64,000 nucleotides of DNA from Gorsachius magnificus (GCA_034008185.1 CM067091.1:8101799-8165798); one strand, 5' to 3'; shown: positions 1 through 13,092, counted from the stretch's first letter. A program made the numbers and translations. Notes: a model not told the origin generated them from the sequence alone.

Positions 1-3000
1 GTAACATTGGTAAATTTGGGTGAGGATTAATGAGCCTTTTCAGCTCTCAGTGACTTGCTGAAACTCCCCAGCCTCGCTCGTCTGAGGACTTAGTCAGCAG
101 CTCGGGGTTTCTTCCTGACTTCTTAGAAAGCTCAGAAGCGTTGTCGGTGTGCGCCCAGGCACAGGTGTGCAGAGAAGTCTGTGTGTTCAAAAGAAACATG
201 CAAGATGTGGAGCTGAGGGCTCCCGTCTTCCTTGACACTGACCACAAAAATCTGTGCAGAGCAGTGAAATGCGAGGGCAGACATTTCCAGTATCAGCTTA
301 AACTCCTTTTTCTCCTTATTAAAACCTGGGAAGTTGTGTGGTCTGTACCAGGAGCAACAGCAGGGTGTCCCAGAGAGGCATTGGGGGACCTGGGCCGAAA
401 GCACCCGTGTGTCTGTACCTCAGGCACTGTGGCTGGATGCTCGTCTCCTTCCATCCCTCGCCAACAGCTTTGCTGAGGACTGTTTGCAGCCCAAATGCAA
501 CTTGATGCAAAAACTGCTGATGCTGCAACAGAGCTGTGCATCGTACTCGGAAAAGTTCCTCCTGGCATGGGATGGTACCATCGCGAAAGCATGGCAGCTA
601 CTGTACCTGTTAGTTTTGGGGACAAATATTTCCCCGTGATTTATCTCTAGGTCCTAATACAAGTCACAGCAGCCAACTGTTCCTTTGGGATACCTGTTGT
701 TGACCCCATTATATATATATAGAAGCTAAAAAAAACTCAGTGCTGCATCAGGGCTGCAAAGTGTGCGAGATGCAGGGCCAGGTGACAACCCTGGCACCCT
801 CTCCAGAAGATGCAAGCACTGAAAAAGTAAGCTGTGCCACCAAGATGCCCAAAGACCGCACGTGTCAAAGCATTGTTGCCTTGGCCTCCTCTCTGGATGG
901 AGGAGAATAGTGCATTTTATGGCTGGCCAAGTTTTATGACCAAATATGTTTGGCCAATGTGCCAGAAGCGTTGTCAAAAACAGTGTCAGAAGTGGGGACT
1001 GGTCTCGCTGGTGTTTGGATGTGGGGAATCAGCAGAGCTAATGAATTCCCAATGTTACTGGGCCGGAGATGAGCACAAGAACGAGTGGGCACAAACTAAT
1101 GGAAGGTTTGGGCATGTCAGGAATTTAGGTGGAGGGTTTTTTAATGCAGGGAGGTTGGTGTGTGAACAAAATTGCAGTGGGAACAATTAATATAAATTAT
1201 TTTTAAAAGTGCTTGGACGTAAGGACAAACTTGAAGATTACAGCTGATAACTTCAAAGAGTAAAATCTCTGCATTTGATGTCGGGGGAAAGAGCATTACC
1301 TATTCTGGAAAAGAGTAGAGTTGGGGAGTACATGAATATTTGAAGGCTTAAGGGAAAGTGGTTGCATCTCCTCTTTATGCTGTGTCATAAAATTGGGGCA
1401 GAGAGGTCACTTTGTTACTAATGGGCAACGCATTTAGAGTTGGTGAAAGGAAATGGCTCAGCCGGTGTGTGGGATGCAGTGCAGGAGGAGAAAAGATGAG
1501 ATGGGAGATGTAGCACCAGCAGTGGGGGATGCTCCCGCTGGTACCAGGTCAACTCTGGTCCCGGGCTCTTCCCCGTGACATTGTTTGGATTGCAAAATGG
1601 AGATTTGCCTATTCAATGGCAAGGTTAAATGACTTGCTGGGAACATTAAGGAGGAGTTTTCTCTTCCTGGAGGGTGTATGGGAATGAATATGGGCACGGC
1701 CATGTTTCACCTTCCTTGGGGATTTGTCGCTGCCTCCAGGAGAAGCTGAGCTGGTGGGTCAGTGTCTTACCACCTCCATTAACCTTATCCTCCATTTCTG
1801 TTTTCCCAGAGAGGATAAGGGGTGTTAGATGGTGGCATGTGAGAGCGTGGCTTTGTTACTTTCTCCGAGTTTATGTTACTCTTCAGGTTTTCATCTGGGC
1901 TGAAAGCAGTCACAGGAGCTTCAGCTCTGTCAGCAGCGAAGTGAGGTTATGCATAAACCTAAACCAAGAAACTCCATGTTAAATCCATGTTTTTATGGTA
2001 GTGCAGTGCCTCACTAATGATGTTGGTTGTACAGTGGGTGCCTCGCAGAGTTGGGGCCATCCCATGAGTGCTGCCCTTTGCCTGTGGGACGTTCTAGCTG
2101 CTCTTCAGTTGGGTTGGACTGTAGCACCTTGCAGAAAGCCCCAAGTCCACCTGGCTCCTCTCATTAAGCTTCATTTGCTGTCACTATGGCTCATCCATTG
2201 CCACCCTTGCAGCAAGTCATACAGCAATCTGAGAGGCCAGTGTGCAGGATATGAATTTGGTCTGCAGGTGTTGGGCCAAGGGAGCATTTAGGTGAACCAT
2301 GCGTCTTGGTGAAGGAGGAATATGTGACCCACACATACTGCAAAAGCCCAATGGGCAACCCTGCTGAGCAAGGTATTTGGCAGCACGTGGGCTGAAAAAG
2401 GTCCTGGAAACTGGTTAGTGCAGGCGGGGACATGGGCAAGTGGCAGCAGATGGTGTTAGCATCAGGATGAGGATTAGGCAGGCAGGGAGGGCAACTACAC
2501 ACCTGTGAGCCTGTTGTGTGAAGCTGTGCTGATGAACTCCTCTAATTGAGAGATTTAGGAGGCTTGAGCTGCTCTTGCCCTTCACATTGCCTTTGCAGCT
2601 CTGATCTTTGCTATCTTCAGCCCATCCCTCTTGAGTGGCACTGCCAAAGCTCGCTGTCCTGTTTTGCCAGAGGTGGGATTTGAGGATGTGATGGGAAGCG
2701 GAGCCCTGTCTTCATGGAGAGTTGGTGCGGTCTCTCGCAAGCAGGCAGCTGTTGGGGTCTATGTCTGAGTGGCAGCACAAGGCAAAATTTGTCATGACAT
2801 TGAAAAGTGCTGCCAGCACTAAGGAAGTGTATTAGCACTGTCAACGTGATGGGGGAGTCCTGAGGGGGACACCTGCCACTCAGCTGCAAGCTGGAAGAAA
2901 CTTCCCTGCTTTAGTGAGTCCAAAGAAAGCCAAAAAGAATTAAAAAAACAGGGGACAAAGGGAATAGATGTATTATTTGCTGGTAAAATAACACGTCAGG

Positions 3001-3144
3001 CTTTTGTTGTTTTACAAGGTGGGGCACCCTGCAGTGTCCCCCTCTGCTTCTCCTACAAAGGAAATGATGCAGGGGTGACTGGAGAACAGAGATGGGGTTT
3101 TTTTGGTGTCCTCTTACTTACACATGAGACCCCTCAGAGCCTCC
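1..3144. other. non-coding sequence, no gene recognised
   Basis: No recognised gene or mobile element. Open frames here are short (about 120 codons or fewer), overlap on both strands and show no familiar domain. Composition is mixed with no strong CpG clustering. A short (TA)n tract sits near 712-720. It reads like ordinary bird intergenic or intronic DNA. An old, strongly diverged repeat could be hidden here and would need a profile search to see. Confidence 0.6.
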
Positions 3145-3260
3145 CCATGTTTTATGTCCCTCTTACAGCTGGAGAACTGGGGTATCATGAGGTGAAGCGC
3201 TGGTGCCGCAGGGGCACTGCGGAGCAGGGGTCTGCACTTGCAACCCAGAGATCCCCTTAA
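3145..3260 (-). mobile_element. possible MIR-like ancient SINE, reverse orientation
   Basis: Read on the + strand, the order of short blocks matches a reversed MIR-family SINE. First comes a CCCTCTTACAGCTGGAGAACTGG block, comparable to the usual CCATTTTACAGATGGGGAAACTG of reversed MIR. It is followed by a GAGGTGAAG block. About 50 bases further on is an AACCCAGAGATCCCC block, comparable to the tRNA-derived end GAACCCAGATCTCC. Spacing is roughly right, but many positions differ. MIR-type SINEs are known as low-copy ancient relics in birds. The match is from memory of the family pattern, and chance similarity is possible. Confidence 0.33.
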
Positions 3261-4004
3261 CCTTTCCGTGGAGGCAGGGAACAAGCTGCCTCTTTATTTT
3301 TGCTGTTGGTCTCTGTAATGGGAATTTCATACACTCTGGGCTCTCTGCTGTTCTGCAACAGAGACCGATATTGTAGGATTAACTCCCTGTGCATGAAATA
3401 AAATGATACTCTGTCTTTTTTGGTACAGTGGAAATGGCTTGTCTTCCCCCAGCTTCTGTCTTTGCATGCTTTCCTTAGGGAGGTACCTACAATCTTTTAA
3501 TTATTGACCGGGTAACGCAGGGCAGAGTGACATTATTTGTCAGTAATACAATACCAGAGGAGCTGCCCTCCTCTCTCCCTAATTTTTCAATTAACAAATT
3601 GAACCCCGTGCAGTGCTGTGTTCAAACAGCCCTTTCCTTTACAGCTTCCCATGCCCGTGTGCAGTGCTCGCATCCCTCCCATTGTGTGAGCAATTAAGCA
3701 AGGTTTAGGGAATGAAGCTTTTGCCTCTGCTGGGTGACTTTGCTGTGAGATAGCCTGCCTCGTAAGGAGAATTTACGTTGACAAAGCTCGGCTGTATCAT
3801 CCATGCTGTAAGGTGCATGGATGGTTGCGTGGATGTTGTCCATCTCCCTGTGCTTTGCAAAAACAAATCGGAGGAGTACCTGAACATGCAGCTGAGTCGC
3901 CTGTTTGTTTGCTGGTGAACTGAGCCTTGGAGATGATGCATCTGCTCCTCCTGTTAATTAGAAGGAGACACCACGTGGTTAGTCCCAGGCAGGAGGCTGG
4001 AGCA
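3261..4004. other. non-coding sequence, no gene recognised
   Basis: Unannotated DNA between the SINE candidate and the first CR1. It is moderately AT-rich in the first half, with AATAAA-like words near 3397. I see no coding frame of note. The junction with the CR1 at about 4005 is abrupt, as expected for a 5'-truncated LINE insertion. Confidence 0.6.
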
Positions 4005-5342
4005 TGCATCACATCTACAAGAAGGGCTGGAAGGAGGATCCGGGGAACTACAGACCTGTCAGCCTGACCTTGGTACTAGGGAAGGTTATGGAGTGGTTCA
4101 TCCTGAGCGCGCTCACCAGGCATGGGCAGGACAATCAGGGGATCAGGCCCAGCCAGCATGGGTCCATGAAAGGCAGGTCCTGCCTGACTAACCTGAATCT
4201 CCTGCTGTGGCCTGGTGAATGAGGGACAAACTGTGGATGTTCTCTACCTGGACTTCAGCAAAGCCTTTGACAGAGTCTTCCGCAGCATTCTCCTAGAGAA
4301 GCTGGCAGCTCATGGCTCAGACAGGCACGCTCTTTGTGTGGTAAAAAACTGGCTGGATGTCTGAGTCCAGAAAGTTGTGGTGAATGGAGTTAAATCCAGT
4401 GGGCAGCCGGTCACAAGTGGTGTCCCCCAGGGCTCAGTTCTGGGACCAGTCTTGTTTAACATCGTTATCAATGACCTGGATGAGGGGATCGAGTGCACCC
4501 TCACTCAGTTTGCAGATGGCACCAAGCTGGGCAGGAGTGTCAATCTGCTGGAGGGGAGGAGAGCTCTGCAGAGGGACCTGGCCAGGCTGGATCCATGGGC
4601 CAAGGCCATCTATACGAGGTTCAACAAGGCCAAGTGCCGGGTCCTGCACTTGGGTCATAACAATCCAATGCAATGCTACAGGCATGGGGCAGAGTGGCTG
4701 GAAACCTGCCCGGCGGAAAAGGACCTGGGGGTGTACTGGTTGACAGCCGGCTGAATATGAGCCAGCAGTGTGCCCAGGTGGCCAAGAGGGCCAACAGCAT
4801 CCTGGCTTGTATCAGGACTGGTGTGGCCAGCAGGAGCAGGGCAGTGACCATGCCCCTGTCCTGGGCACTGGTGAGGCCACCCCTCAAATGGTGGGTTCAG
4901 GGTTGAGCCCCTCACTCCCAGAAGGACATGGAGGGGCTGGAGCCCAAGGCTGCTGGGGAGCGGCTGGGGGAGCTGGGGGTGTTCAGCCTGGAGAAGAGGA
5001 GGCTGAGGGGAGACCTTATCGCTCCCTACAACTGTCTGACAGGAGGGGGGAGCCGGGCTCTGCTCCCAGGTAACGGGGAATGGGACAAGGGGAAATGGCC
5101 TCAAGTTGCACCAGGGAAGGTTTAGGTTGGACATTAGGAAAAATTCCTTCCCCAAAAGGGCTGTCAAGCACTGGAAGGGGCTGCCCAGGGAAGGGTTTGA
5201 GTCCCCATCCTTGGAGGGATTTAAAAGATGCGTAGCTGTGGTGCTCAGGGCCATGGTTTAGTGGTGGGATGGCAGGGTTAGGGGAACGGTTGGGCTTGAT
5301 GATCTTAAGGGTCTTTCCCAACCTAAATGATTCTATGATTCA
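4005..5342 (+). mobile_element. CR1 LINE, 5'-truncated, lineage A, copy 1
   Basis: This is the 3' part of a Chicken Repeat 1 non-LTR retrotransposon. The translation starts in the reverse-transcriptase (RT) domain (YKKGWKEDPGNYRPVSLT), passes [15 protein letters not shown], then a C-terminal domain with [15 protein letters not shown]. The element ends in the avian CR1 tail CCTAAATGATTCTATGATT at about 5342. The reading frame is broken several times: stops around 4219 and 4362, a 2-nt insertion at 4734-4735, and a 42-nt deletion near 4942 relative to the copy at 18182-19200. RT motif C reads FADG instead of FADD. It lies on the opposite strand to its near-twin at 18182. No clear target-site duplication was found. 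Confidence 0.95.
4377..4754 (+). pseudogene. CR1 ORF2 reverse-transcriptase fragment (dead)
   Basis: A 125-codon remnant of CR1 ORF2. It covers the RT region with [15 protein letters not shown] (residues 14-28) and motif C (residues 45-49). The second catalytic aspartate of motif C is replaced by glycine (codon GGC at 4518-4520), which in known RTs abolishes metal binding. The frame ends early in [14 protein letters not shown] because of the TA insertion at 4734-4735. The normal continuation ([13 protein letters not shown]) is found in another frame at about 4673-4906. This is not a functional gene. Open frames on the opposite strand here, up to 192 codons, are shadows. Confidence 0.85.
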
Positions 5343-6286
5343 ATGCATGGGTGCTGCATTGATAGGGCTGGGGTGTGAGAGGACATTGAGTTCCCATCGG
5401 TGGTGGTGGTGAGCTTGAGGGAACGGTTTGTAGTGGGCGAGTTGGGTATGTTGGGTGGGGTTTAGTCTCTCTGCATGCTGGTCACGGCACCCTGGCAGCA
5501 GAAAACAACTTTCAGAGATGTTTCCCAAACTCTTTCATGCTAGTCGTTTTGCCCATCTTTGTGGCACATGTGTAACAAGATTCAGAGAGAAAGCGCAATA
5601 TTTATTTTTAAATTTTCAGAGTTAGAAGGGAGTTCTGCTGTTCTGAATTATGCACAGACATTCTTGTTTTCTTAGGGTTTACAGGGCGGTGTTGCCTGGA
5701 GGCCAGATCAGACCCATGGCTTTGCAGCCCATCCAGGCGTGTGGTCATGGATAACTCCGCACTCCCATGAAACAAAACTTAAACTGTAGTGGGTAGAAAA
5801 GAAAAACAGGAAAAGGTTTCAGGGTAACAAATAGTCGGACACTTTGGGAAAAGATGACTGTGCAGAAGGATGGAACAGGCAGAGGAGTGTTGTCCTCTGC
5901 AGCCTGAAAAAGTGAAACCAGTACTAAGACCCATGGGTTATCTCTGAAAATGTTCTGGAGAATAGAAAAAGTCAAAAATAGTTCCATTTTCTGAAAACTG
6001 TATCTTCTGAGTAAAAGATTTTGCCCTTTGTGTTAGTGTGCCCATAAATATACTTTTAATTCGGATTTTTATTAAAATACCAGTGTTCCATAGAAAACTT
6101 AGGTTTTTTTGGGCAACTTTCTTCTGAGTAACTAACGCTTGCTGCTTCAGCCTTTGTGGCACATCATCCTATCTAATAAACCACTAAATTATTCTTGCGA
6201 TTGCTGTAGTGTTCCTGGTATCTTACGAAGCTCTCTTGGCTTTTACTTTTGTGACCCTGATTGCCAGTGGAGCAATAGCACTTTTT

Positions 6287-6309
6287 GGGGGGGGGGGGGG
6301 GGGGGGGGG
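6287..6309 (+). repeat. poly-G run of 23
   Basis: An uninterrupted run of 23 G follows CACTTTTT and precedes AAGGCTGC. Runs of G this long are rare in vertebrate DNA and can form G-quadruplex structures. They are also prone to sequencing length error, so the exact count should be treated with caution. Confidence 0.95.
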
Positions 6310-6436
6310 AAGGCTGCAGAGGGGGAAAAGCCTTTTCTTTTAAACACCTAATGCTGTCTTCAAGTGTTATTCTCTATCGTGTCACACTTCTCATTTACTT
6401 TTGCAAAAGGAGGTAATAACCTGCCAGAGCAGAATG

Positions 6437-6490
6437 CTGTGTGTATATATATATATTTTTATATAAAGTATATAAAAAATTTTTTTTTCA
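6437..6490 (+). repeat. (TA)n / poly-T microsatellite
   Basis: An alternating TA stretch is followed by TTTTTATATAAAG, then an A run and a T run. It is a simple AT-rich repeat with no other role visible. Confidence 0.85.
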
Positions 6491-7011
6491 TAAGGCTGTA
6501 ACAAAGGAGAGCAAAACTATTTAATTTCTTTATGTAACATCCAGAAAGTTCACTGTATTTTTGTGCTGGAGGTACTAGTTCAGAGGAAATAACCGCAATG
6601 GGCTTGTTGCAAGGGCAAGTCAAATTGACGCCGTGTGCTGAAGTAGTTGTTGTGGCTTCAAGAAGCTGCATTCAAACCAGGTAGGGATATATATACACAC
6701 ATTAAATACAATTATTTGCTCTGTCCTCCAAATTACCCCGAGTGCACGCTGCTGCGTGAGGCCTCACCAAAAGCTGGTTGCTGAAGGGCGCTTGTGGAAG
6801 GGGTGCAGGCTTCCTGCAAGGTACAGCATGTACGGCAGCAATTACAAGTTTTACATGCATGCAAATGGGGAGCAGCGGTTAAGTCTGCAGACTGCGACTG
6901 CTACCTTCTCCTGCCGGTGGGCATGAATCTCCTCCCTGGCAAAGTAGGTCTTGAGCATCTGTAGGACTAATAAGCTAGAAAACAGGCCCCAGGGAAAACC
7001 CTTCTCCCTCC

Positions 7012-7062
7012 CTCTTTTTCTTCTTTTTATTTTTTTTTCTTTTTATTTTTCAGCACACTGAG
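7012..7062 (+). repeat. pyrimidine tract ending in CAG
   Basis: A T-rich tract ends in TTTTTATTTTTCAG, which looks like a splice acceptor. No donor with a convincing coding interval follows nearby, so it is recorded only as a pyrimidine tract. A second tract with 17 T lies at 7595-7611. Confidence 0.7.
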
Positions 7063-10000
7063 CAGCGATTTGCAAGACAAAAGCGTTTGCTTTGCTTTGC
7101 ATTGTGCGTTCTGGTTTGTGTCTCTGGGTTACATGGAAACACACCTGCCATTTTCCTGCTTCCTGCAGCAGGCACAAATAGAGCATCCTCGCAGGAAAAT
7201 GTTACATCCCTTAAAATAAACTCAGCTGCTCGGTGGTGCGTATTGTCTCTGGTTTCGTGCTGGAATGTGTCTGCAAAAACAGAAAGCCACAGGATAAAAA
7301 TACAGTTGCCCACTAGTAATAAAGAGGGGTTTCTATGAAAGGCAGACTCTTGCTGTTTATTAAGTTTCAGTGCAGGGGTGTTTGGGGGGGGGTGGTGGTG
7401 TGATTGGGTTTTTTGTTTTTCTGTCTCCTTCCCCTCCCTGTTTTGTTTCACAGAGCCCCTTGCCTGGCTCTGTGCCTGCAAACCGTGTCGCTGGCTGTGG
7501 CAGCAGCCTTTGCCTTTCTCTTCGCCCTGGGTGCTGGCTGCTCCCCGCCTCTGTGGGGCTGCCCAGGATGGGGCTGCCTCTCTGCCTGTGTCTCTTTTTT
7601 TTTTTTTTTTTCTTTCCTCCCCCTCCTTTGCCATTAAGCCTAAAAGCCCTGATAGGAAAGAGTTAAGGATAGCTTGAACGGGTGAGAAATTTTCTTGCTT
7701 TTGATATCCTCACCCCAGAACCAGACCGTGTCTGGTACACGAAGACCTTGAAACCTGCCTGATACTGGAGTTTCACTCTCAGTTCATCAGGTGACTGCAA
7801 AAATGAATGAGGTTTCTGTCAAGGGCGGAAAAACCGAGCAGAGGAGAAGCGACTCCTTGATGCAGCCGCTGCACGGGTGCAGCCGTGGCGAGCGCAGCAG
7901 AGGCGCTGAGCGGATGCGGAGTTTGGAGGGTGCAGCTCTGCACATCTCTCTGAAGGTCTCCGAGCATCAGCTGCCAGCTCAGCTATGCATCAGCACGCAG
8001 GGCTTGCTTTTTCTCCTTTCTGTGGCGGTGACTAGATTTACCGTCATTTGCAGTGGGTGCTCCAGTCTGCAGGATGTGAACGTGGGGAGGGATGTGCAGA
8101 TGCTTGGGGTTTATCACCTGAAAGATGAGTGGCTGAGTCACGGAAGAAGCTTTTCTAGCTTTAAAATCTTAGATAGGATTTGCTACCAGTGTTGTTTCAA
8201 GACAGTTGGTAAAGCTGAGAGAACCTCCCTGGAGGTCTCAGTGGGTGTTTAGAGGTATTGGCTGGATTTGGTTTTGATTCTAGACGAAATAACTTTTTGG
8301 TCATCAAGTGAATAAATGCTTGGTGTGGGGGAGGATAGATTTGTATGGGGATCAGGGTGGATCTGCCAGGAACAGAGAAGCTTCTTCAAGAAGATGTCAA
8401 AGAGCAGGGTTGGAAACAAGATGAATGGCGTGGCCAGGGAGCGAGAGGACAAGGAGCCCCATGGCCCTGGGGTGCCTGGGACACAGCACAAGGGGGGAGC
8501 TTACGGGGGACTCTGCAGGCAGGATGGTTTAGGGAGAGCACTGAAAAGGAGGTGTTAAGGGTATCTTGGTAGAGAAGGGACTGAGTAGCACAACCATAAT
8601 TGATAGAAATTACTGCTTAGAGAGGCTTGAGGTTTTTGAGATGCTGCAAACTCCTGAAGGTCAATCTCCTACGCAGCCAAACTCTTTGGAAACACCGGGG
8701 AGGAGAGCTGGGTCTGGGATCCTGCGGTGGGATGGGCTGGGTGGTTGGCAGGGCTCCCTGGGGAGGGCTGGGTTGTGCAGAGCATTGCTCGCAGGTGTGA
8801 CTGTCGCAGTGTCTGTTTTCACAGCACGTGTTTTTCTTGGCTCCTGAGCGTAGGAGAGGGGTACCAGGGCATGCCTTCCCATGCTGACAAGAATTCCCCT
8901 CAAGGCTTGCTGGGTTCAGGTGTCTTTTCCCCAGAATTGTTGTTGAATTGCTGCAGCTCGCTGCTGTTTTTCCCCTTCTGTCCCTTGCTCTCAGTTGGCA
9001 GCATCCCCTTCCTCCAGAGCAGTGCTGGAGGGATCAGTCCTGCTGGGCCTCTGCTCTGCGCCTCTTCTTGCACCCTAATGGGGTGGCGGGGTGGGAGGGC
9101 ACAGCACAGATCCCACTCTGTTATGTTGGGGTAACTCCTACGAAACTAAACTGACTGCCATGGGCTGACCCTTGGCTTGTGCCAGCATAAGCAGAAGCCA
9201 GATCTGTTTGCGATTACTGGTTTTAACATGCTGTGCAATCCGCTGGGAAGGGGGGGTCGCATGGTCGCACGTGTCTTTCATTTCAGCGATGAGCATTTAT
9301 CACTGCACATCTGGGACCGGCCTCCTCCTGTCGGCAGGGTCTGTGGGACTACGCCTGTCTGGATATCCTTATCGCCCACTTCCCTGCACGTCCAGGGCTG
9401 TGAGGCACAGGGCAAGCCCACCGTGCTCCTCCCCATGGTACAGCTGTGAGGCAGTACCTTAGCAGTGCCGCCTTTTGCTTTTAATGCCTGCTGGCTGCTA
9501 GGAGATTCAGTTGGCTAAAGAAAAGGGCATCCCTGACACAAGGGTTTAGCCCTGAGGCTGCCTTCAAAGTCAAAAAAAAAAAAAGATATTGCTGCCTGAT
9601 GGGCTTTCAAGGTTCCTCCTGTCTTCCTTAGAGGAAACTCACGTTCTTGATGTTCAGTAGCTCTATTTAAAATAATCTCTATCCATTTGCTTTATTTTAA
9701 CTCTGGCAGGGAGTTATGGAGCTGACCCTGTAGGTGTTTATGTAGAGCACCTCATGAGTGGCTGTCACGTTGACTCCTAATTGCTCTTTATCCCAACAGT
9801 GATCAGTTCTGGTCTGTTTGGTTTCTTAGTGGAGATGTGCAGCCACCAGGAAAGCTCACCTCCATCCTCCCTTCAACATCTGCATTTCGGGACCATGCAA
9901 GGTGCATGGTGGTGCATAGTCCTGGTGCTTGGTGTGCTGTGCGGAGTGGCAGCCCGAGCCGCGGCTGACACTGCAAGTGCAATATTTTGCCCTGAGGGTA

Positions 10001-11683
10001 TTGCTGTCCCCCCTCCTCAGGAAGGTGTCCCCATCTGTAACAGCTGTATTTGTTTCCAAATCATATTAACATCTCTTTAACCGCCTGAATCGGTGCAGTG
10101 TCCTAGCAGACCAGACCGCTGAAGTGGTTGCAGGCAGCTATATGTGCTGCTAAGGACTCAATGCTACGCTGAATAATTTGCAAGAGCAAGCAATGCCAAA
10201 CATTCCGCTTGGAGAAGATCAGAGACTTTCTCTTCTTTTAATCATGTGCTTTCCTTGCCTTATGAAAACATCTCTTGCTAATAGCAGGAATCCGAAGAAA
10301 ACACAGAGAGGGATCTGCAGTAAAGATCAACCTACCATCAGCTTGCCCAGACAGCTCTGCTATCCCAGCAGAACCAACCTCTCCAGTGGGACTCCAGTAA
10401 CCTCACCAGAGGTAATCATGGGCAGATGCGTCACCTGGATATGGTGTCACTGCACCGTGCTAATGTTATTTTGTTCAATGCAAGCGAAGGAGGTCAATGA
10501 AATGGCTAAGGAGCATTAGCACACGGCATCAAGGACTCAACCAGGGTGATTTATGCAGCCAGGTGGGAGAGATGCCCTGTTTGGGCAGCTTGATGCTCCC
10601 TGTCCTTTCTCAACATGCTGATTCCTGTTACTGGGAACTGTCTGCTTGAGGCTCTAAGGAGGTGCTTGGCATGGCTCGGCCTGGAGTTTGTTGCCATATT
10701 TTTCCTCTCCTCAGTTTCTGGACTGATAGAGCTTCCCCCACGTGTTACATGAGCCTGGGAGCCTCCTCCTGCCTGGAGCCTTAATAGAATATTAGATGCA
10801 ACTGAGGGTATGCCGGACCGCAGTAGATCTTATCCACCATTTTCAAGCTGAGGCTTGAGCATTGGTACCCTCTGAGGTCTGACCAGTGTGCTCTCAATGT
10901 GTATAATATCAGCTGGAAGCGGAGGAGGAATTCAGGCTATGATCCAGCTCCCACGGTGTTCCACGAGGTAGGGTTGCTAGACATCCATGTAACGTGAGAT
11001 TTCCTGTATGTCAGACTGCGACTTGTATTGGAAACATATGGGATGCTATCCGTCATGTATTTCCTGTGCAGTTCTAATACGGGACGTGAGAAATCCCACT
11101 ATCACCTGCCCCTTCCCCACATGTATTTCTTAGAATCTTCTTCATTGCTCATCTTTTCCCCCAAAATTTGCCTTTGGCTATCAAGCTATAAGGACAAAGT
11201 GACCACTGGAACATTTGCAGGTTTTAACTTTTATCAGGTAACCCACCCACTGGCTTTCTTAGGACCTTCAGCAGAGTTAACCAAACTGCATCACAGTTTA
11301 CTGCTAAGGTGCAAGAGTAGGTGATGTCTATCAGATGATTATCTTGCTTTATTATGTAACCTGGATTTATCTTGCATTTAATTATCCCAGTCGCTCAGTG
11401 AGAGAGCTGATTTTGCAGACAAGGGAAGCACTTTGGGTCTCAACTCTCCAGATTTCTGGCTGTGTCACATGGAGAATTATATGAAAGAAAATGGAGAAGC
11501 TGAAGGAGGATTAGCAAGGTAGGGGTGGCTGTGGAAGGAGTCCCTTGAAGATCAGTCGTGGACTGAGCTTCTCTGTTACATTGATATTGGAGCAAGTATG
11601 AGGACTACCCTGAGGAGGTGCGTGGACAGCACATTAGGTGGTTTCATGGGTGGAAGGGAGGATTGTGATGGGAGAGGAAGCAC

Positions 11684-12159
11684 TGGAGGATATGGAACTG
11701 TTGGAGCGGGTCCAGAGGAGGGCTGCTAAAATGATCCAAGGGCTGGAGGCCCTCTCCTATGAGGACAGGCTGGGACAGTTGGGCTTGTTCAGCCTGGAGA
11801 AGAGAAGGCTGCAGGGAGACCTGATTGTGGCCTTTCAGTGCTTAAAGGGAGCCTATAGGAAAGATGGGGACAATCTTTTTAGTAGGGACAGCTGTGACAG
11901 GACAAGGGGTGATGGTTTCAAACTAAAACAGGGTAGGTTTAGACTGGATATAAGGAGGAAATTCTTTACAATGAGGGTGATGAAATAGTGGAACGGGTTG
12001 CCCAGAGAGGTGGTGGAGGCCCCTGGAAACATCTAAGGCCAGGCTGGACGGGGCTCTGAGCAACCTTACCTAGTTAGCGGTGTCCCTGCTCCCTGCAGGG
12101 GGCTTGGGCTAGATGGCCTCTAAAGGTCCCTTCCAACCCAAAACATTCTATGGTTCTAT
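11684..12159 (+). mobile_element. CR1 LINE 3' fragment, lineage B
   Basis: A 476-bp 5'-truncated CR1 covering only the C-terminal part of ORF2 and the 3' untranslated end. The translation shows [18 protein letters not shown], then [17 protein letters not shown], then [17 protein letters not shown] stop codon interrupts it at about 11986. The 3' end has the CR1 signature GGTCCCTTCCAACCC followed by ACATTCTATGGTTCTAT. Its sequence type matches the minus-strand copy at 16091-16915 (CLKGAYRK, FFTMRV) and differs from lineages A and C. It is non-functional. No target duplication was seen. Confidence 0.95.
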
Positions 12160-13092
12160 CTCGGCTGCTTTTGGACAAAGTTCTGGTTGCCCATGGTTAG
12201 GAAGATGAATTCAAATTAGGATAAATGTGATGACCAGCTATTACAATGATGAGAACAGAGCAATTTCCTTACCAAGAGGAGGTTAAGGGCATATCTGCAT
12301 CACCATCATAAGACGGTCTTGTCTTAGAGTCCATAGTCCAGCATAGAGCACAGTAGTGAATTTATAACGATGGAGTTGAATTTGGGACTTGCCAAATTCA
12401 TCGTCTAAATGATCAAACATGCATTAAATAGAAACAATTATGGATGACTTTAGAGTTAGTCAGAATGCAGACCGGTGGCTACAGTGTGACCTCTTGGGGC
12501 ACGCAGTCCCCACAACTGCTACTATATTATTTGGAAAAGGAGGCTGCTTTTCCATAGAGATGCACTTAATCAAGATCTGGTGATTCTGGCGTTTGTCTCG
12601 GCAAAGCTCAGTCTGAGACAGGTTTTTTGTCTGTCACACCTTGCTCCTGAACAGGCAGCTCTGCATGACTGCAGTCCTTCAGCTGGGTGGAGAGGAGAGG
12701 GAGCAAACACCTTTGTCTCTGAACTTCAGAAGAGCTGTGTGGGTTTTGCTTCCTTATTCCTGGCTGCAAGAACCAAGTTGTGCCTGATGGTTCTGGTCAT
12801 AATATATGAAATACTGGCTGTGAACTGTTAGTATGTGGCCATTTTTTTTTTATTTTAAGTGATGGATGTCTCTAATTTGAGACGTTCTTCCTGACTGGGC
12901 AGATGGGAGCTGGGGTGGCTGTTTTGGGTAGCTGTATTCGGTTCTTTGGTTACCCCTGAAACTTTGCAAAGCTCATGAGCAAAGCTGCCTCTGTTCCAGC
13001 CGTGTGAGGCCCTGGGTCAGTGGAAGAGGCAAGCTTACAGAGTCAATGGTTTAGACTCATGATTTAGTGCCTATTTACCTTTTTTCTCCTTA
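12160..13092. other. non-coding sequence, no gene recognised
   Basis: Unique-looking sequence between two CR1 pieces. No domain, splice pair or RNA gene is recognised. The 83-codon frame at 12580-12831 has no familiar features. Confidence 0.6.

Larger units (their letters stand above)
5343..11683. other. non-coding sequence with homopolymer tracts
   Basis: About 6.3 kb with no recognised gene. It contains a 23-G run (6287-6309), an AT-rich microsatellite near 6440, two pyrimidine-rich tracts near 7020 and 7600, and an A13 run at 9572-9584. A 194-codon frame on the minus strand (7050-7634) is a low-complexity Lys/Glu product of the pyrimidine tracts. The sequence from about 8300 to 9450 is GC-richer and purine-biased, but I see no domain or splice pattern that would support an exon. 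Confidence 0.6.

Noticed and set aside
7050..7634. 194-codon minus-strand frame rich in Lys and Glu
   Set aside because: The composition comes from pyrimidine tracts on the + strand. No domain and no conserved start are seen.
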